Part shown: positions 40,606 to 49,836 of the stretch, piece by piece
Position numbering within the stretch: the stretch's first letter is position 1
Layout: every line of letters starts with the position of its first letter
Source of the DNA: Flavobacterium hibisci
GTDB taxonomy: Bacteria > Bacteroidota > Bacteroidia > Flavobacteriales > Flavobacteriaceae
Length of the DNA stretch: 64,000 bases
Direction: 5' to 3'
Assembly: GCF_020026925.1 (NCBI RefSeq)
Contig: NZ_JAIQDW010000016.1
Location: 1 to 64,000, forward strand
Made by a program: the position numbers and the translations under genes
The notes under the pieces: generated by a model
Told to the model about the DNA's origin: nothing
Databases searched by the model: none
What the model saw: only the letters and a program-made list of their open reading frames with translations

Positions 40606-43600
40606 ATGGTATCCAGCTGTAGTTTTTTAAATTTTTTATTTTCAGGGCTGTCCCTCTCCGGAAGTGCCCTGAAATCATTTTGGACACACTATTTTTTAAA
40701 ATCCAGTCCTGTTTTTTACGAAAACCCTAAATTAATCATGTTAGAGATATGCCTGATTGCTTTTATGGGTTTTCTCATTTACCAATTTTTTAATATCAAA
40801 AACAAAATTGGCTCTTTCATCGAAAAAAATAAGGAAAAAGAAGTTTCGCATAAAGAATATCAGCTATATCTTTTGTTTTTCAGTATTACTATTATTGTAA
40901 TCGAAATCATTAATGAAATTTTTAAATTACGTCCCCACAGTCTTTTGTATGTCAATTTAACGATTGGCGGTTCGATTTTGTTATTTTATTATCTGGCGAT
41001 TAAAATTGAATATCTGAGAAATAAAATTTCAGTCTTTTTTATTTCCATATTCATATTATTCACGGGACACATTGCACATAACATTATCATTCAGCCCCAT
41101 GATATTGTTCCTATTATTGCGCTTTTAATTACTTTTTATTTTTCGTACAGCGTCCTGAGACCTATCAAAATTTACTGGTACTATACCGGGGCCCTATTTC
41201 TTTTTCATATCATCAATCTGGCTTTTGATTTCATTCCGATGAAATCTTCTGTTTTACTTCTTACCTATTCCCTAGTCATTTTTGTGATTAATCAGGTTAA
41301 ATATGCTATTTTTCTGAATACCCGTGACAATTTCAGGTTTACCAATGAGATTGTGCATAAAGGAAGCTCCCTGACTATCGCTTCAAACAAAAAAGGTGAA
41401 CTCATTTTCTGCAGCGAATCCATATTGGAAATCCTGGGCTACACGCCTGATGAAGTTATGGGAATGGGTTTCTGGCAGCTTACAGAAGATCCTGATTTTA
41501 TTGGCGAACAATTTCTGGACCAATACCAGGACAATATTTTGTACACACGGAAATTAAAATGCAAAAATGGTGATTACAAGTACATCCAATGGAAAGACAA
41601 ACGTTTTTCTGAAGACTTATTTATTGGTATAGGACAGGATATCACTGAGCAGATCAAACTTCACGATCAGTATAAAAACCTGATCCAGACTGCTGCAGAT
41701 ATCATTTTTGAAATCGACACTGATGGCAATTTTACTTTTATAAACGAATTTGCCTTTTCTGTTTTATATTATACCGAAAAAGAAGTCATCACTAAACATT
41801 ATGCCAATTTTATCCACCCTGCTCATCGAAAAAAGGTTGCCGATTTTTATAAAAACCTTGAAGAAAAGGAATTTAATTATGATACTATTGAATTCCCTAT
41901 TTTAAAGAAAAACGGCGATGCCATATGGATATCCCAAAAGGTCATCATACGCAAGAACGATATAGGAGATACTATCGGTTTTGCCGGTATCGCCAGGGAT
42001 ATTACCGAGCTCAAGAACAATGAAAAGGAAAAACGAATCAGGCTTGAAAAAATTGAGGCTTATACACTTTCTACCAAAAAATTATCCACTACTGATTTTA
42101 GCCATTATGAAAGCTTGCACAGCGTAATCGATTTTATTGTTGAAGAGGCTGCTGTTTCAAAAGCCAGCAGAATCAGCTTCTGGAAATATTATAACAATAC
42201 CATTATCTGCAAAAACATTTACAGCCAGGACAAATCTGATGTTTATTACAAAGAGGTCATGGACAAGGCATCCTATCCTATTTATTTTGAGACGTTAGAA
42301 AACAAAACTGTCATAAACGCCAGCGATGTATTCAATAAACTGGAAACCTCTGAATTTCAGAAAGCTTATTTTATCAAAAACAAGATTCAGTCTATGCTGG
42401 ATGTGCCTATTTTTTTTAATGGAAAACTTGCAGGAGTTGTATGTTTTGAGAGCACCATAAAAAAAAGGGAATGGGATAATGAGGATATTAATTATGCCCG
42501 TACTATTGCTGACGTCATCTCGCTTGCCATATCATCTCAAATGCGTTTAAAAGCCGAGCGGAAATTAGAATTCAAAAGCCAATTATTATCTGCACTGGCT
42601 CTTTGTACGGAGAAATTCTTACTGAGCAAGACAAGTGAAGAAATGTTCAAAGAAACCTATAATATCATTGGAAAAGCCGCACATGCGGATCATATTTATT
42701 ATTACGAGAAAGATTTTGACACCAATACTATTAGCCAAAAATATAAATGGTCGAGAGAAGAGAATCCCAATGAAAGCATTATCCTTCAGAATTTTACAGA
42801 AGAAAATTTAAAAGAAATTATCGAAAAGGCAGAAAACAAGAAAATCCTCAATATCCTGACCCGACAACTTGGAGATACTTTTTTTAAAAATTTACTGGAA
42901 ACACATCATATCAAATCAATACTGATCCTGCCTTTATATGTTGAGGATGTTTTTAGCGGATTTATCGGTTTTGATGACTGCCATACGGAACATAAGTGGT
43001 CTGAAGAAGAAATCTATATTTTTCAAACCCTTGCCAATAATATATCTTCTGCTTTGGAGCGAAACCGCAACCAGAGCAAAATTATCGAAAGCGAAGAGAA
43101 ATTTAAGCTGATAACCAATAATATTCCCGGTACGGTTTACCTGTCTAAATTTGACACTTTTTCTACCAAAATATTCCTGAATGACCAAATTTTCAACCTT
43201 ACCGGTTATTCAAAAACGGAATTTCTGGAACACAACCTTTCTTTTATCTCGCTTATCCATCCTGATGACAAAAAAGAAGTCATCAACAGCCAGCTTAAAA
43301 ATCTACAAAGCGGAAAAGCACTGCATAACACCTACAGAATTAAGCGCAAAAGTGGAGAATACATCTGGATTGAAGAATTTGGGGATGTGATCAAAAAAGG
43401 CGATGAAATTGAATTTATTGGCGGCATCTATTTTGACATTACCAATAAAAAACAAACTGAGGATGCCATAAAAGCGAAACAGCTTGCAGAAGCTGCGAGT
43501 AAATCGAAGTCGGATTTTCTTGCCAATATGTCACACGAAATCAGAACCCCGCTCAACGGGATTATTGGTTTTACAGATCTTCTCATGAAGACCGAACTTG

Positions 43601-44652
43601 GGGAAATCCAGGAAAAATATATGACTACCATTAACCAGTCTGCCCATTCTTTACTGGAAATCATCAACGATATCCTTGATTTTTCTAAGATTGAAGCCGG
43701 AAAACTAGACTTGTTTATCGATTTGTACGATATCCATAAAATTGTAGGCCAGGTTTTTGACCTGATTGTGTATGAATCTAACCTAAAAAAACTGGATCTA
43801 AAACTTCATATCGCCCCGGACGTTCCCCAATACATCTGGACTGATATTGTACGACTTAAACAGATCCTGATCAACCTGTTGTCTAATGCAGTAAAATTTA
43901 CCCATAAGGGTTCCATTAGGGTTGATGTTCTGGTTTTAGAAAAAAAAGAAGATGATATTTGCGTCATACGATTTTCTGTAACCGATACGGGCATCGGTAT
44001 TCTAAAACAAAACAAAAATAAAATCTTTCAGGCTTTTTCGCAGGAAGACAGTTCTACCACCCGAAAATTTGGGGGAACCGGACTTGGCCTTACCATCTCG
44101 AACCACCTGCTTGCCCTTATGGAAAGCCGCCTGCAGCTTAAAAGCAAAATAAATAAGGGAAGCACTTTTTATTTTGACCTGAGCCTAAAAACGAGTGCAT
44201 ATAATACCAACGAAAACTACAAGGCCGATTTTAATCATTTTAATACTAAGGCAGTAGAGATTCCTGCCAATACCCATACCGCCAAATTGACTTTTATGAT
44301 TGCCGAGGACAACAAGGTCAATATGCTGTTGCTTAAAACCATTATCAAAAACCTGTACAGCAATGCCAACATCCATGAGTGTGAAAATGGCTATGAAGCT
44401 TTAAAAGTATTTGAGACGATCACCCCTGACCTCATTTTTATGGACATCCAAATGCCTATCATGAACGGCTATGAAACCGCCGTAGCCATACGCAATTCCC
44501 TCAACGGGCAACAAGTTCCTATTATTGCCGTTACGGCAGGTACTGAAAAGGAAGAACGTAATAAATGCATTACTTCGGGTATGAATGATTATATCCCAAA
44601 ACCAATTATGAAAGGCTCTGTAGAAGAAATCTTAACAAAATGGCTGAAATAA
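40606..44652 (+). CDS. Hybrid sensor histidine kinase with REC domain
   Basis: 1348 residues. Order: about seven membrane helices (45-220, no periplasmic domain), PAS (about 245-350), PAS with PAC end DITELKNN (about 352-475), GAF (about 500-660), GAF (about 680-835), PAS (about 845-955), HisKA with phospho-His H977 in MSHEIRTPLNG, HATPase_c with the G boxes near DTGIGI and GGTGLGLTI (about 1085-1200), and a receiver with phospho-acceptor D1280 in FMDIQMPIMNGYE. No HPt domain and no adjacent response regulator, so phosphotransfer to an unlinked HPt is expected. Signals are probably sensed in the membrane or by the stacked PAS/GAF units. Confidence 0.95.
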   Translation: MVSSCSFLNFLFSGLSLSGSALKSFWTHYFLKSSPVFYENPKLIMLEICLIAFMGFLIYQFFNIKNKIGSFIEKNKEKEVSHKEYQLYLLFFSITIIVIEIINEIFKLRPHSLLYVNLTIGGSILLFYYLAIKIEYLRNKISVFFISIFILFTGHIAHNIIIQPHDIVPIIALLITFYFSYSVLRPIKIYWYYTGALFLFHIINLAFDFIPMKSSVLLLTYSLVIFVINQVKYAIFLNTRDNFRFTNEIVHKGSSLTIASNKKGELIFCSESILEILGYTPDEVMGMGFWQLTEDPDFIGEQFLDQYQDNILYTRKLKCKNGDYKYIQWKDKRFSEDLFIGIGQDITEQIKLHDQYKNLIQTAADIIFEIDTDGNFTFINEFAFSVLYYTEKEVITKHYANFIHPAHRKKVADFYKNLEEKEFNYDTIEFPILKKNGDAIWISQKVIIRKNDIGDTIGFAGIARDITELKNNEKEKRIRLEKIEAYTLSTKKLSTTDFSHYESLHSVIDFIVEEAAVSKASRISFWKYYNNTIICKNIYSQDKSDVYYKEVMDKASYPIYFETLENKTVINASDVFNKLETSEFQKAYFIKNKIQSMLDVPIFFNGKLAGVVCFESTIKKREWDNEDINYARTIADVISLAISSQMRLKAERKLEFKSQLLSALALCTEKFLLSKTSEEMFKETYNIIGKAAHADHIYYYEKDFDTNTISQKYKWSREENPNESIILQNFTEENLKEIIEKAENKKILNILTRQLGDTFFKNLLETHHIKSILILPLYVEDVFSGFIGFDDCHTEHKWSEEEIYIFQTLANNISSALERNRNQSKIIESEEKFKLITNNIPGTVYLSKFDTFSTKIFLNDQIFNLTGYSKTEFLEHNLSFISLIHPDDKKEVINSQLKNLQSGKALHNTYRIKRKSGEYIWIEEFGDVIKKGDEIEFIGGIYFDITNKKQTEDAIKAKQLAEAASKSKSDFLANMSHEIRTPLNGIIGFTDLLMKTELGEIQEKYMTTINQSAHSLLEIINDILDFSKIEAGKLDLFIDLYDIHKIVGQVFDLIVYESNLKKLDLKLHIAPDVPQYIWTDIVRLKQILINLLSNAVKFTHKGSIRVDVLVLEKKEDDICVIRFSVTDTGIGILKQNKNKIFQAFSQEDSSTTRKFGGTGLGLTISNHLLALMESRLQLKSKINKGSTFYFDLSLKTSAYNTNENYKADFNHFNTKAVEIPANTHTAKLTFMIAEDNKVNMLLLKTIIKNLYSNANIHECENGYEALKVFETITPDLIFMDIQMPIMNGYETAVAIRNSLNGQQVPIIAVTAGTEKEERNKCITSGMNDYIPKPIMKGSVEEILTKWLK

Positions 44653-44739
44653 TTCCTTATTTTTATTAGCCCATTGTTTAAAAAAAATATAAATTAGTGT
44701 TGGATAAATTCCCCAATTAACTTAAAAATATATTCTTTT

Positions 44740-45588
44740 ATGAAATGGTTAGGAAGAAGACAAAGTGGCAATGTTGAAGACAGAAGGGGTTTCTCTGGAG
44801 GAAAAGCTGTTCTGGGAGGCGGCGTTATCGGGATTATTGTTTTACTGCTGAATGTTTTTGGAGGTGAAACCGGCAAAACTGTAGGAAGTGCTTTAGAACA
44901 ACTTCAAGGCAGTCCGCAGCAAACTGAGACCGCAGCCCCGTTAAGTGCAGCCGATAAAGAAATGGGCGATTTTGTGCGTGTTGTGTTAGCTGATAATGAA
45001 GACATCTGGGGAAAAATCTTTGCCGAGAACGGCATGACTTATAAAAATCCGAAACTGGTACTTTTTAGAGAATCTGTGCAAACTGCCTGCGGTGGTGCCT
45101 CTTCGGCATCAGGACCTTTTTACTGCCCTGGCGACCAGAAAGTCTATATGGATCTTGATTTTTTTGATGAGCTTAAAACCAAGTTTGGCGCGAAAGGCGG
45201 AGATTTTGCCATTGCCTATGTTATTGCCCACGAAATAGGCCATCATGTGCAGACCCTGTTGGGCACCTCAGCTAAAATGCGGGAAGCCCAGGAAGGAAAA
45301 AGTGAAGCTGCCGCCAATAAATTATCTGTTGCACTGGAACTACAGGCTGATTTTTATGCGGGTGTATGGACCCATTATAATAAAGAACACCTGGATACCG
45401 GCGATATTGAAGAAGCCCTGAGTGCTGCGAATGCTGTTGGTGACGATGCCATCCAAAGCAAGATGCAGGGCCAGATTGTACCTGACTCCTTTACACACGG
45501 CACCTCTGAGCAACGTATGTACTGGTTTAAAAAAGGATTTACCAGTGGTGATATTCATCAGGGAAATACATTTGACGAAGTGAGATAA
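44740..45588 (+). CDS. Neutral zinc metallopeptidase (YpfJ-like)
   Basis: 282 residues. One membrane segment near residues 27-45 (VLGGGVIGIIVLLLNVFGG) anchors an exported domain with the zinc site VIAHEIGHHVQTLLG (HExxH) near 165 and a third ligand Glu in ALELQADFYAGVW. Matches the YpfJ/KPN_02809-type neutral zinc metallopeptidases. Starts MKWLGRRQSGNVEDRRG, also typical of that family. Followed by a bidirectional terminator. Confidence 0.9.
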   Translation: MKWLGRRQSGNVEDRRGFSGGKAVLGGGVIGIIVLLLNVFGGETGKTVGSALEQLQGSPQQTETAAPLSAADKEMGDFVRVVLADNEDIWGKIFAENGMTYKNPKLVLFRESVQTACGGASSASGPFYCPGDQKVYMDLDFFDELKTKFGAKGGDFAIAYVIAHEIGHHVQTLLGTSAKMREAQEGKSEAAANKLSVALELQADFYAGVWTHYNKEHLDTGDIEEALSAANAVGDDAIQSKMQGQIVPDSFTHGTSEQRMYWFKKGFTSGDIHQGNTFDEVR

Positions 45589-45616
45589 TATTTAAACCAA
45601 CCATAATTAACCAGAA

Positions 45617-45646
45617 AAAGCATGATCTTAAAGTCATGCTTTTTTA
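45617..45646 (+). terminator. Terminator of the metallopeptidase gene
   Basis: aaaagcatga (about 45616-45625) and tcatgctttt (45634-45643) form a long stem with a T-rich end. Confidence 0.85.
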
Positions 45647-45655
45647 TTTAAAACT

Positions 45656-45693
45656 AAAAAATCCATTTTACAAATTGCAAAATGGATTTTTGA
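45656..45693 (-). terminator. Bidirectional terminator at the end of the T6SS locus
   Basis: aaaaatccatttt (45656-45669) and aaaatggattttt (45680-45692) make a 13-bp stem with T-runs on both strands. It closes the - strand T6SS genes just downstream of tssF and can back up the + strand terminator. Confidence 0.8.
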
Positions 45694-45719
45694 TACTTAT
45701 CTATTCCTTGATTTAGAAA

Positions 45720-47558
45720 CTAATTTTCTATAAACAGTCTATATGGAAATACATTTGAAGATTTGTTCATTAGGTTTTTCATATAGCTTTCACACAAATA
45801 ATCCCACTCTGTTACTGATAAGGATTCTTTTTCTGCCTGATTGGTTTTTATATGAATATCAACAGTACGGCTAAAACCTGCTTTACTTGAAATTTCTTTT
45901 CGGGTACCTTTTTCAATTTTAACATCATGAATATAACTTTTAAAATGATTAAAACTAAATGCTTTTATATCTGCAAAAGTTACTATCCTTCCCCTTGTCA
46001 GCAGAGCATTTCTGTATTCTAAAATTCTGTCTTTATTGTTTTGTTTATTTGTCCCTCCTACTGTATTGGTAACCAGGATTGTTTCCTTACTCATAAAAAA
46101 CAAATCATCTTTGGCTTCCAAAACAGTTCCGGCTTTAATGTCATTACCATCGTCTGCACAAGTTGACCAATAACTAATTGTAAATGTTTTCCCTGAAGAT
46201 TCATTCTCTTTGGGTTTAATCATCAAATAAGGGTCATTATTTTTAGAAAAATTACTTTCTTTGGCTTGCTGTTCAACAGAGGCTAATAATTGATTAATCT
46301 CTATCAAAGAACTATTCATAAAATCTTTTCCTAAACCGGCAAAAGAAGAACTTTCATCTTTTAATAAGTCCAATACATTCTGAAGCAGTTCTGAAGCTGA
46401 CCTGGAATCAAACCTCGAAACTCCTCCTGTACGTAATACCGCATTTCCTTCTTCGAGTACACCATCGCTAAAATCCTTAATTTCATAATGGTTTGCATAC
46501 GTATCCACAACCGCATCAACATCCAGATAAATGTCGTTGCCTGTGTCTAACGCTACATACGACAAAAATCCTCCAAGAGTTTTGTTTATCACATGACGTT
46601 TTTTATTAATCACCGGAAAACAATTTGCCGTAAAAGACACGTTATCTAATATTTGAGGAATTAAAGATTCCGGAAAAACCATTTTTATCCAAATAACAGA
46701 ATTTCCGTTATGCTTTGTTATATTCTCAAAAAACTTATATTCAGGATTATATTCGTTTATTTTTTTATGTTTTAATACTCCTTTCAGTGTATAGAAATTA
46801 TCAAAATAAAACTCATTCACTTCCTGCATCAATTCACTCAGATGTGTATAATTGCGGTTTATGATATTTTCAATATCAAGGCTGTTTACCGGAACATTAT
46901 ACCCCTCTTTTACTTTAATTTCTACATCATCCTGATAGCATTTCATTTGCTTCAGATAATAATGAAACATTTCTTTTTGGTGGATATTTTTAATATCGAT
47001 GTACAGCATCAAATCCTCTAAATCCAATACATCAGGATCTTTTAATTCTATTCCTAAAAACACTTCTCCGGAAGGCAAGGAATGTTTGTAATCCCTGACA
47101 GCATCTTTATAAAAAAGATTAGAAACCTCATACAGATTTCTTTCATAGGCTACATATCTAACCTCACAGGAAGATAATTTTACTTCCAGGGTTGGTGAAA
47201 GAACAATTTCTTTAGTAATAGGTGCTAAAGGGTTATAGATATTATGCAGTCTTCTACTCACCATCATTTGGTTTTGCAGAGAAACTTTCATATTGTTTTC
47301 TATTGGCAAAGCGTGCATGATTGCCCTGGCCGGTTTAGCCCCTGCAGTAACTTCAGGAAACATAATTTCCAGGACTCTTTCGACTACGCGAGTTTTAGAA
47401 TCTTCCAGTTCGTGTGCTACTTTTTCTAATTCATACGATAATGCATTTAGCATCATTGATACTACAGGATCAAATGAGGTTTCCATTTCCACATCTGAAA
47501 AACCCCATGATCTGGCTGCTCTTTTTAATACCCTGTCTTTTATTCGTTCTTGTCTCAT
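45720..47558 (-). CDS. tssF: T6SS baseplate protein TssF
   Basis: 612 residues. The N-terminus RVLKRAARSWGFSDVEMETSFDPVVSMMLNALSYELEKVAHELEDSKTRVVERVLEIMFPEV is the conserved opening of the Bacteroidetes TssF family, and the C-terminus (RILEYRNALLTRGRIVTFADIKAFSFNHFKSYI) is the late baseplate domain shared with phage gp6-like proteins. It forms the wedge of the T6SS baseplate with TssE, TssG and TssK. It is separated from tssE by the effector module, an arrangement seen where cargo inserts in the middle of a T6SS operon. A weak -7 element (47574) may let it be transcribed independently. Confidence 0.88.
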   Translation of the reverse strand: MRQERIKDRVLKRAARSWGFSDVEMETSFDPVVSMMLNALSYELEKVAHELEDSKTRVVERVLEIMFPEVTAGAKPARAIMHALPIENNMKVSLQNQMMVSRRLHNIYNPLAPITKEIVLSPTLEVKLSSCEVRYVAYERNLYEVSNLFYKDAVRDYKHSLPSGEVFLGIELKDPDVLDLEDLMLYIDIKNIHQKEMFHYYLKQMKCYQDDVEIKVKEGYNVPVNSLDIENIINRNYTHLSELMQEVNEFYFDNFYTLKGVLKHKKINEYNPEYKFFENITKHNGNSVIWIKMVFPESLIPQILDNVSFTANCFPVINKKRHVINKTLGGFLSYVALDTGNDIYLDVDAVVDTYANHYEIKDFSDGVLEEGNAVLRTGGVSRFDSRSASELLQNVLDLLKDESSSFAGLGKDFMNSSLIEINQLLASVEQQAKESNFSKNNDPYLMIKPKENESSGKTFTISYWSTCADDGNDIKAGTVLEAKDDLFFMSKETILVTNTVGGTNKQNNKDRILEYRNALLTRGRIVTFADIKAFSFNHFKSYIHDVKIEKGTRKEISSKAGFSRTVDIHIKTNQAEKESLSVTEWDYLCESYMKNLMNKSSNVFPYRLFIEN

Positions 47559-47573
47559 AATTTATTTTTATCT

Positions 47574-47581
47574 CAAACTTA
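47574..47581 (-). promoter_or_regulatory. Possible -7 element (taagtttg) of tssF
   Basis: On the - strand 47581-47574 reads taagtttg, a TAnnTTTG match, 15 bp before the tssF ATG. No -33 box. It would let tssF be expressed despite the eroded genes upstream. Confidence 0.35.
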
Positions 47582-47699
47582 GAGTCTCCAGCATTTTTAT
47601 ATTCTCTTTTTATTTTTTCTTTCAAATCTTCTATTCAAAATTCACAAAGCAAATCATGATTAGTTTCTTTAATTAATTTTCCTGTGTCATTATATTCTT

Positions 47700-48090
47700 G
47701 ATCAATGCCTACCCAAAAAACATAAAATTGCAATCCTTCAAATTATAAATTTCCATTTTCATAAAAAGAGCGCATTTGTGGATATGGCGAACTATTTTTT
47801 TATCCTTTTAATAAAACCTTTTGTACTATTCGAATAAACTTGAATCTTATCTTTATTATTATCAAAATAATATCCATTAGAAGTGAACTGTGGATTTTTC
47901 ATTAAGCCTTCTTAATCTTTTTTATCAAAATGCTCAATAGTATCTTTTTTTTGAGTTGCTTTAATCTCTTTTTTCCTTGACTTCTGCAGCCTCTATATCA
48001 TTAAAGGTTCTCTCCCCTGTTTTAAATTAATTTTTAGTCTTAATTAAAATACTATTACTCCAGTTTTCAATTTTATATTCATAGCCGCTA
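47700..48090 (-). pseudogene. Unassigned decayed coding remnant
   Basis: On the - strand one frame reads GLMKNPQFTSNGYYFDNNKDKIQVYSNSTKGFIKRIKK (about 47905-47790), with stops on both sides. It resembles the tail of a small effector or immunity protein. No complete frame survives in 47559-48110. I cannot name the ancestor. Confidence 0.4.
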
Positions 48091-48109
48091 ATGAATTGAC
48101 GTTTTGTCC

Positions 48110-48375
48110 ATCTGTCATAGAAATCGTCTTTACATTATTCTGTCCGTCAGCGTAACCGCTTGTAGCGTTTCAATTATACTGTGTTCCAAAACATACGGAT
48201 TCTGTGCATTGCTTACTTCAAAGCTTACTAAAACCTCTTCACCAATTTCCGGAATAAAGTAAAATCCTTTTCCTGATCCTGAATTTGGCTGTAGCATTCG
48301 AAGCCACTCGCTTGAATTGTTTCCGCCTGCCCAGTTGAAACGAACGTCTAAGCTCCTAAGACCTTAATCATTTAT
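48110..48375 (-). pseudogene. vgrG fragment (decayed copy)
   Basis: This stretch is about 85-90% identical by eye to 54120-54375 inside the intact vgrG. On the - strand it reads FNWAGGNNSSEWLRMLQPNSGSGKGFYFIPEIGEEVLVSFEVSNAQNPYVL, then shifts frame where the intact gene continues GTQYN. Nothing remains of the N-terminal or C-terminal thirds. It marks where a second vgrG once stood upstream of tssF. Confidence 0.85.
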
Positions 48376-48523
48376 AATTTGTATTATCATTCTTTTATCC
48401 AAACAACTAGTGTCTTTACCAAAGACCAAACTTAATATGCCCATTCAATTTTCTAATGATACTATCATGATTCCATTATCTTTTTTATGATATGAATAAT
48501 CAATTTTTGTTTTCCATTGTATT

Positions 48524-49147
48524 TTAATCCATAATTAAGTTTTTAGTATCTACAAGAGAATCTTTTATATAAAATCGTTTTTCAATTAACCTGCCTTTAT
48601 CATTATATAATTTCAAAGTATCTGTGAAATACCCATCTTTAGTTTCTATTTCAAAATAAATTGTTCCATTGCTATGAAATTCTTTCCAGAGACCTGTTCC
48701 CATTTTAAAATTAGTTTCGTATCTGATTTTATTATTCTGATCAAACTGTCTGAAAACACTATCCCTTAAACCATGTTTGAAATATTCCTCACGCCAAATA
48801 TCAGTTTTAATATATGTATTTCCTTTATTATCAAAACCCGCATCACCACTAATCCACTTGCCTTCTTTATAGCCGTCAATAGTCTTTCCTACCCTATGTT
48901 CACCTCCGTCTGTAAAAACATCCTCATTTAAAATATTTCCAGAGCGAACATCTTCATTTGGAAAATCTTGATACCTGTAATTATCCGCATTATTATAATT
49001 ATTTACAAACTCTCTTTTCTTTTCTTCTACTAAAACAGGATGCTTTTTACATGCTACATTTTTATTACATGATAATTTATGAATAATATTACATGAAATA
49101 AGAAATACGAATAAGAAAAGGAAGATAGTGCTTTTTAAATGCCTCAT
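48524..49147 (-). CDS. YwqK-type (MORN_2) lipoprotein, orphan immunity copy 3
   Basis: 207 residues. Lipobox in FVFLISCN (acylated Cys near residue 19). The body carries MORN_2/YwqK-like repeats: EGKWISGDAGFDNKGN, EEYFKHGLRDSVFRQFDQNNKIRYETNFKMGTGLWKEFHSNGTIYFEIETKDGYFTDTLKLYNDKGRLIEKRFYIKDSL. It is a diverged paralogue of the genes at 49246 and 50986. No protease gene directly precedes it. A membrane-anchored periplasmic location fits immunity against an effector acting in the periplasm (inference). Confidence 0.8.
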   Translation of the reverse strand: MRHLKSTIFLFLFVFLISCNIIHKLSCNKNVACKKHPVLVEEKKREFVNNYNNADNYRYQDFPNEDVRSGNILNEDVFTDGGEHRVGKTIDGYKEGKWISGDAGFDNKGNTYIKTDIWREEYFKHGLRDSVFRQFDQNNKIRYETNFKMGTGLWKEFHSNGTIYFEIETKDGYFTDTLKLYNDKGRLIEKRFYIKDSLVDTKNLIMD

Positions 49148-49245
49148 TATTTTTATTAGATGATTTTTTAAAATCCTGATATCTTGATTTTCAACATTTA
49201 GAATTATCTTTCACTATACACAAGTGAATCCTTTTTGTATAAATT

Positions 49246-49836
49246 TCACTTATTATCAGTAGGAAAATCATCAATAATCATATTCTCTTTAAATATTAAA
49301 GAATCTTTTTTATACAACCGTTTCTCGGCTAGTTCTCCTTTTTTATTATACAACTTTAAAGTGTCAGTAAAATAGCCGTCTTTGGTATACGCTTCAAAAT
49401 AAATTTTACCATTAATATGAAACTCTTTCCAAAGCCCTGTTCCCATTTTAAAAGTTGTTTCATAAATTACTTTTCCATTACCATCATATTGTTTAAAAAT
49501 ACTATCACGCAATCCTTTTTTGAAATATTCTTCACGCCAGATAACTCCTTTAGCATACACATTACCATTTTCATCAAAATCAGCATCACCACTCAACCAC
49601 TTGCCTTCTTTGAGGCCGTTAATAATGTTACCATAACGCATACCTCCATCTTTAAAATTTTCTTGATATTTTCCATCCATTTGAGCGTAATCATTTGGAA
49701 AGTCTTTATATTTATATGAACATAAATCACAATAAATAGGAGCTGGATTATCTCTTTTTTTAACTGAAATTTCTTTTTTGCATATACATGAAATAAAAGA
49801 TAAGATAATAATTAATATAAAAATATTCTTTTTCAT
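49246..49836 (-). CDS. YwqK-type lipoprotein, candidate immunity copy 2
   Basis: 196 residues. Lipobox LSFISC (Cys near 17). Same repeat plan as the neighbours (EGKWLSGDADFDENGN ... GLWKEFHINGKIYFEAYTKDGYFTDTLKLYNKKGEL). Its start overlaps the stop of the truncated protease gene (49833) by four bases, so the pair is translationally coupled, as toxin-immunity pairs are. Its last eight residues DDFPTDNK are identical to copy 1. Confidence 0.82.
   Translation of the reverse strand: MKKNIFILIIILSFISCICKKEISVKKRDNPAPIYCDLCSYKYKDFPNDYAQMDGKYQENFKDGGMRYGNIINGLKEGKWLSGDADFDENGNVYAKGVIWREEYFKKGLRDSIFKQYDGNGKVIYETTFKMGTGLWKEFHINGKIYFEAYTKDGYFTDTLKLYNKKGELAEKRLYKKDSLIFKENMIIDDFPTDNK

Noticed and set aside
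48110..48375. Independent coding gene in the tssF-lipoprotein gap
   Set aside because: All frames are broken; the similarity is to an internal part of vgrG only.
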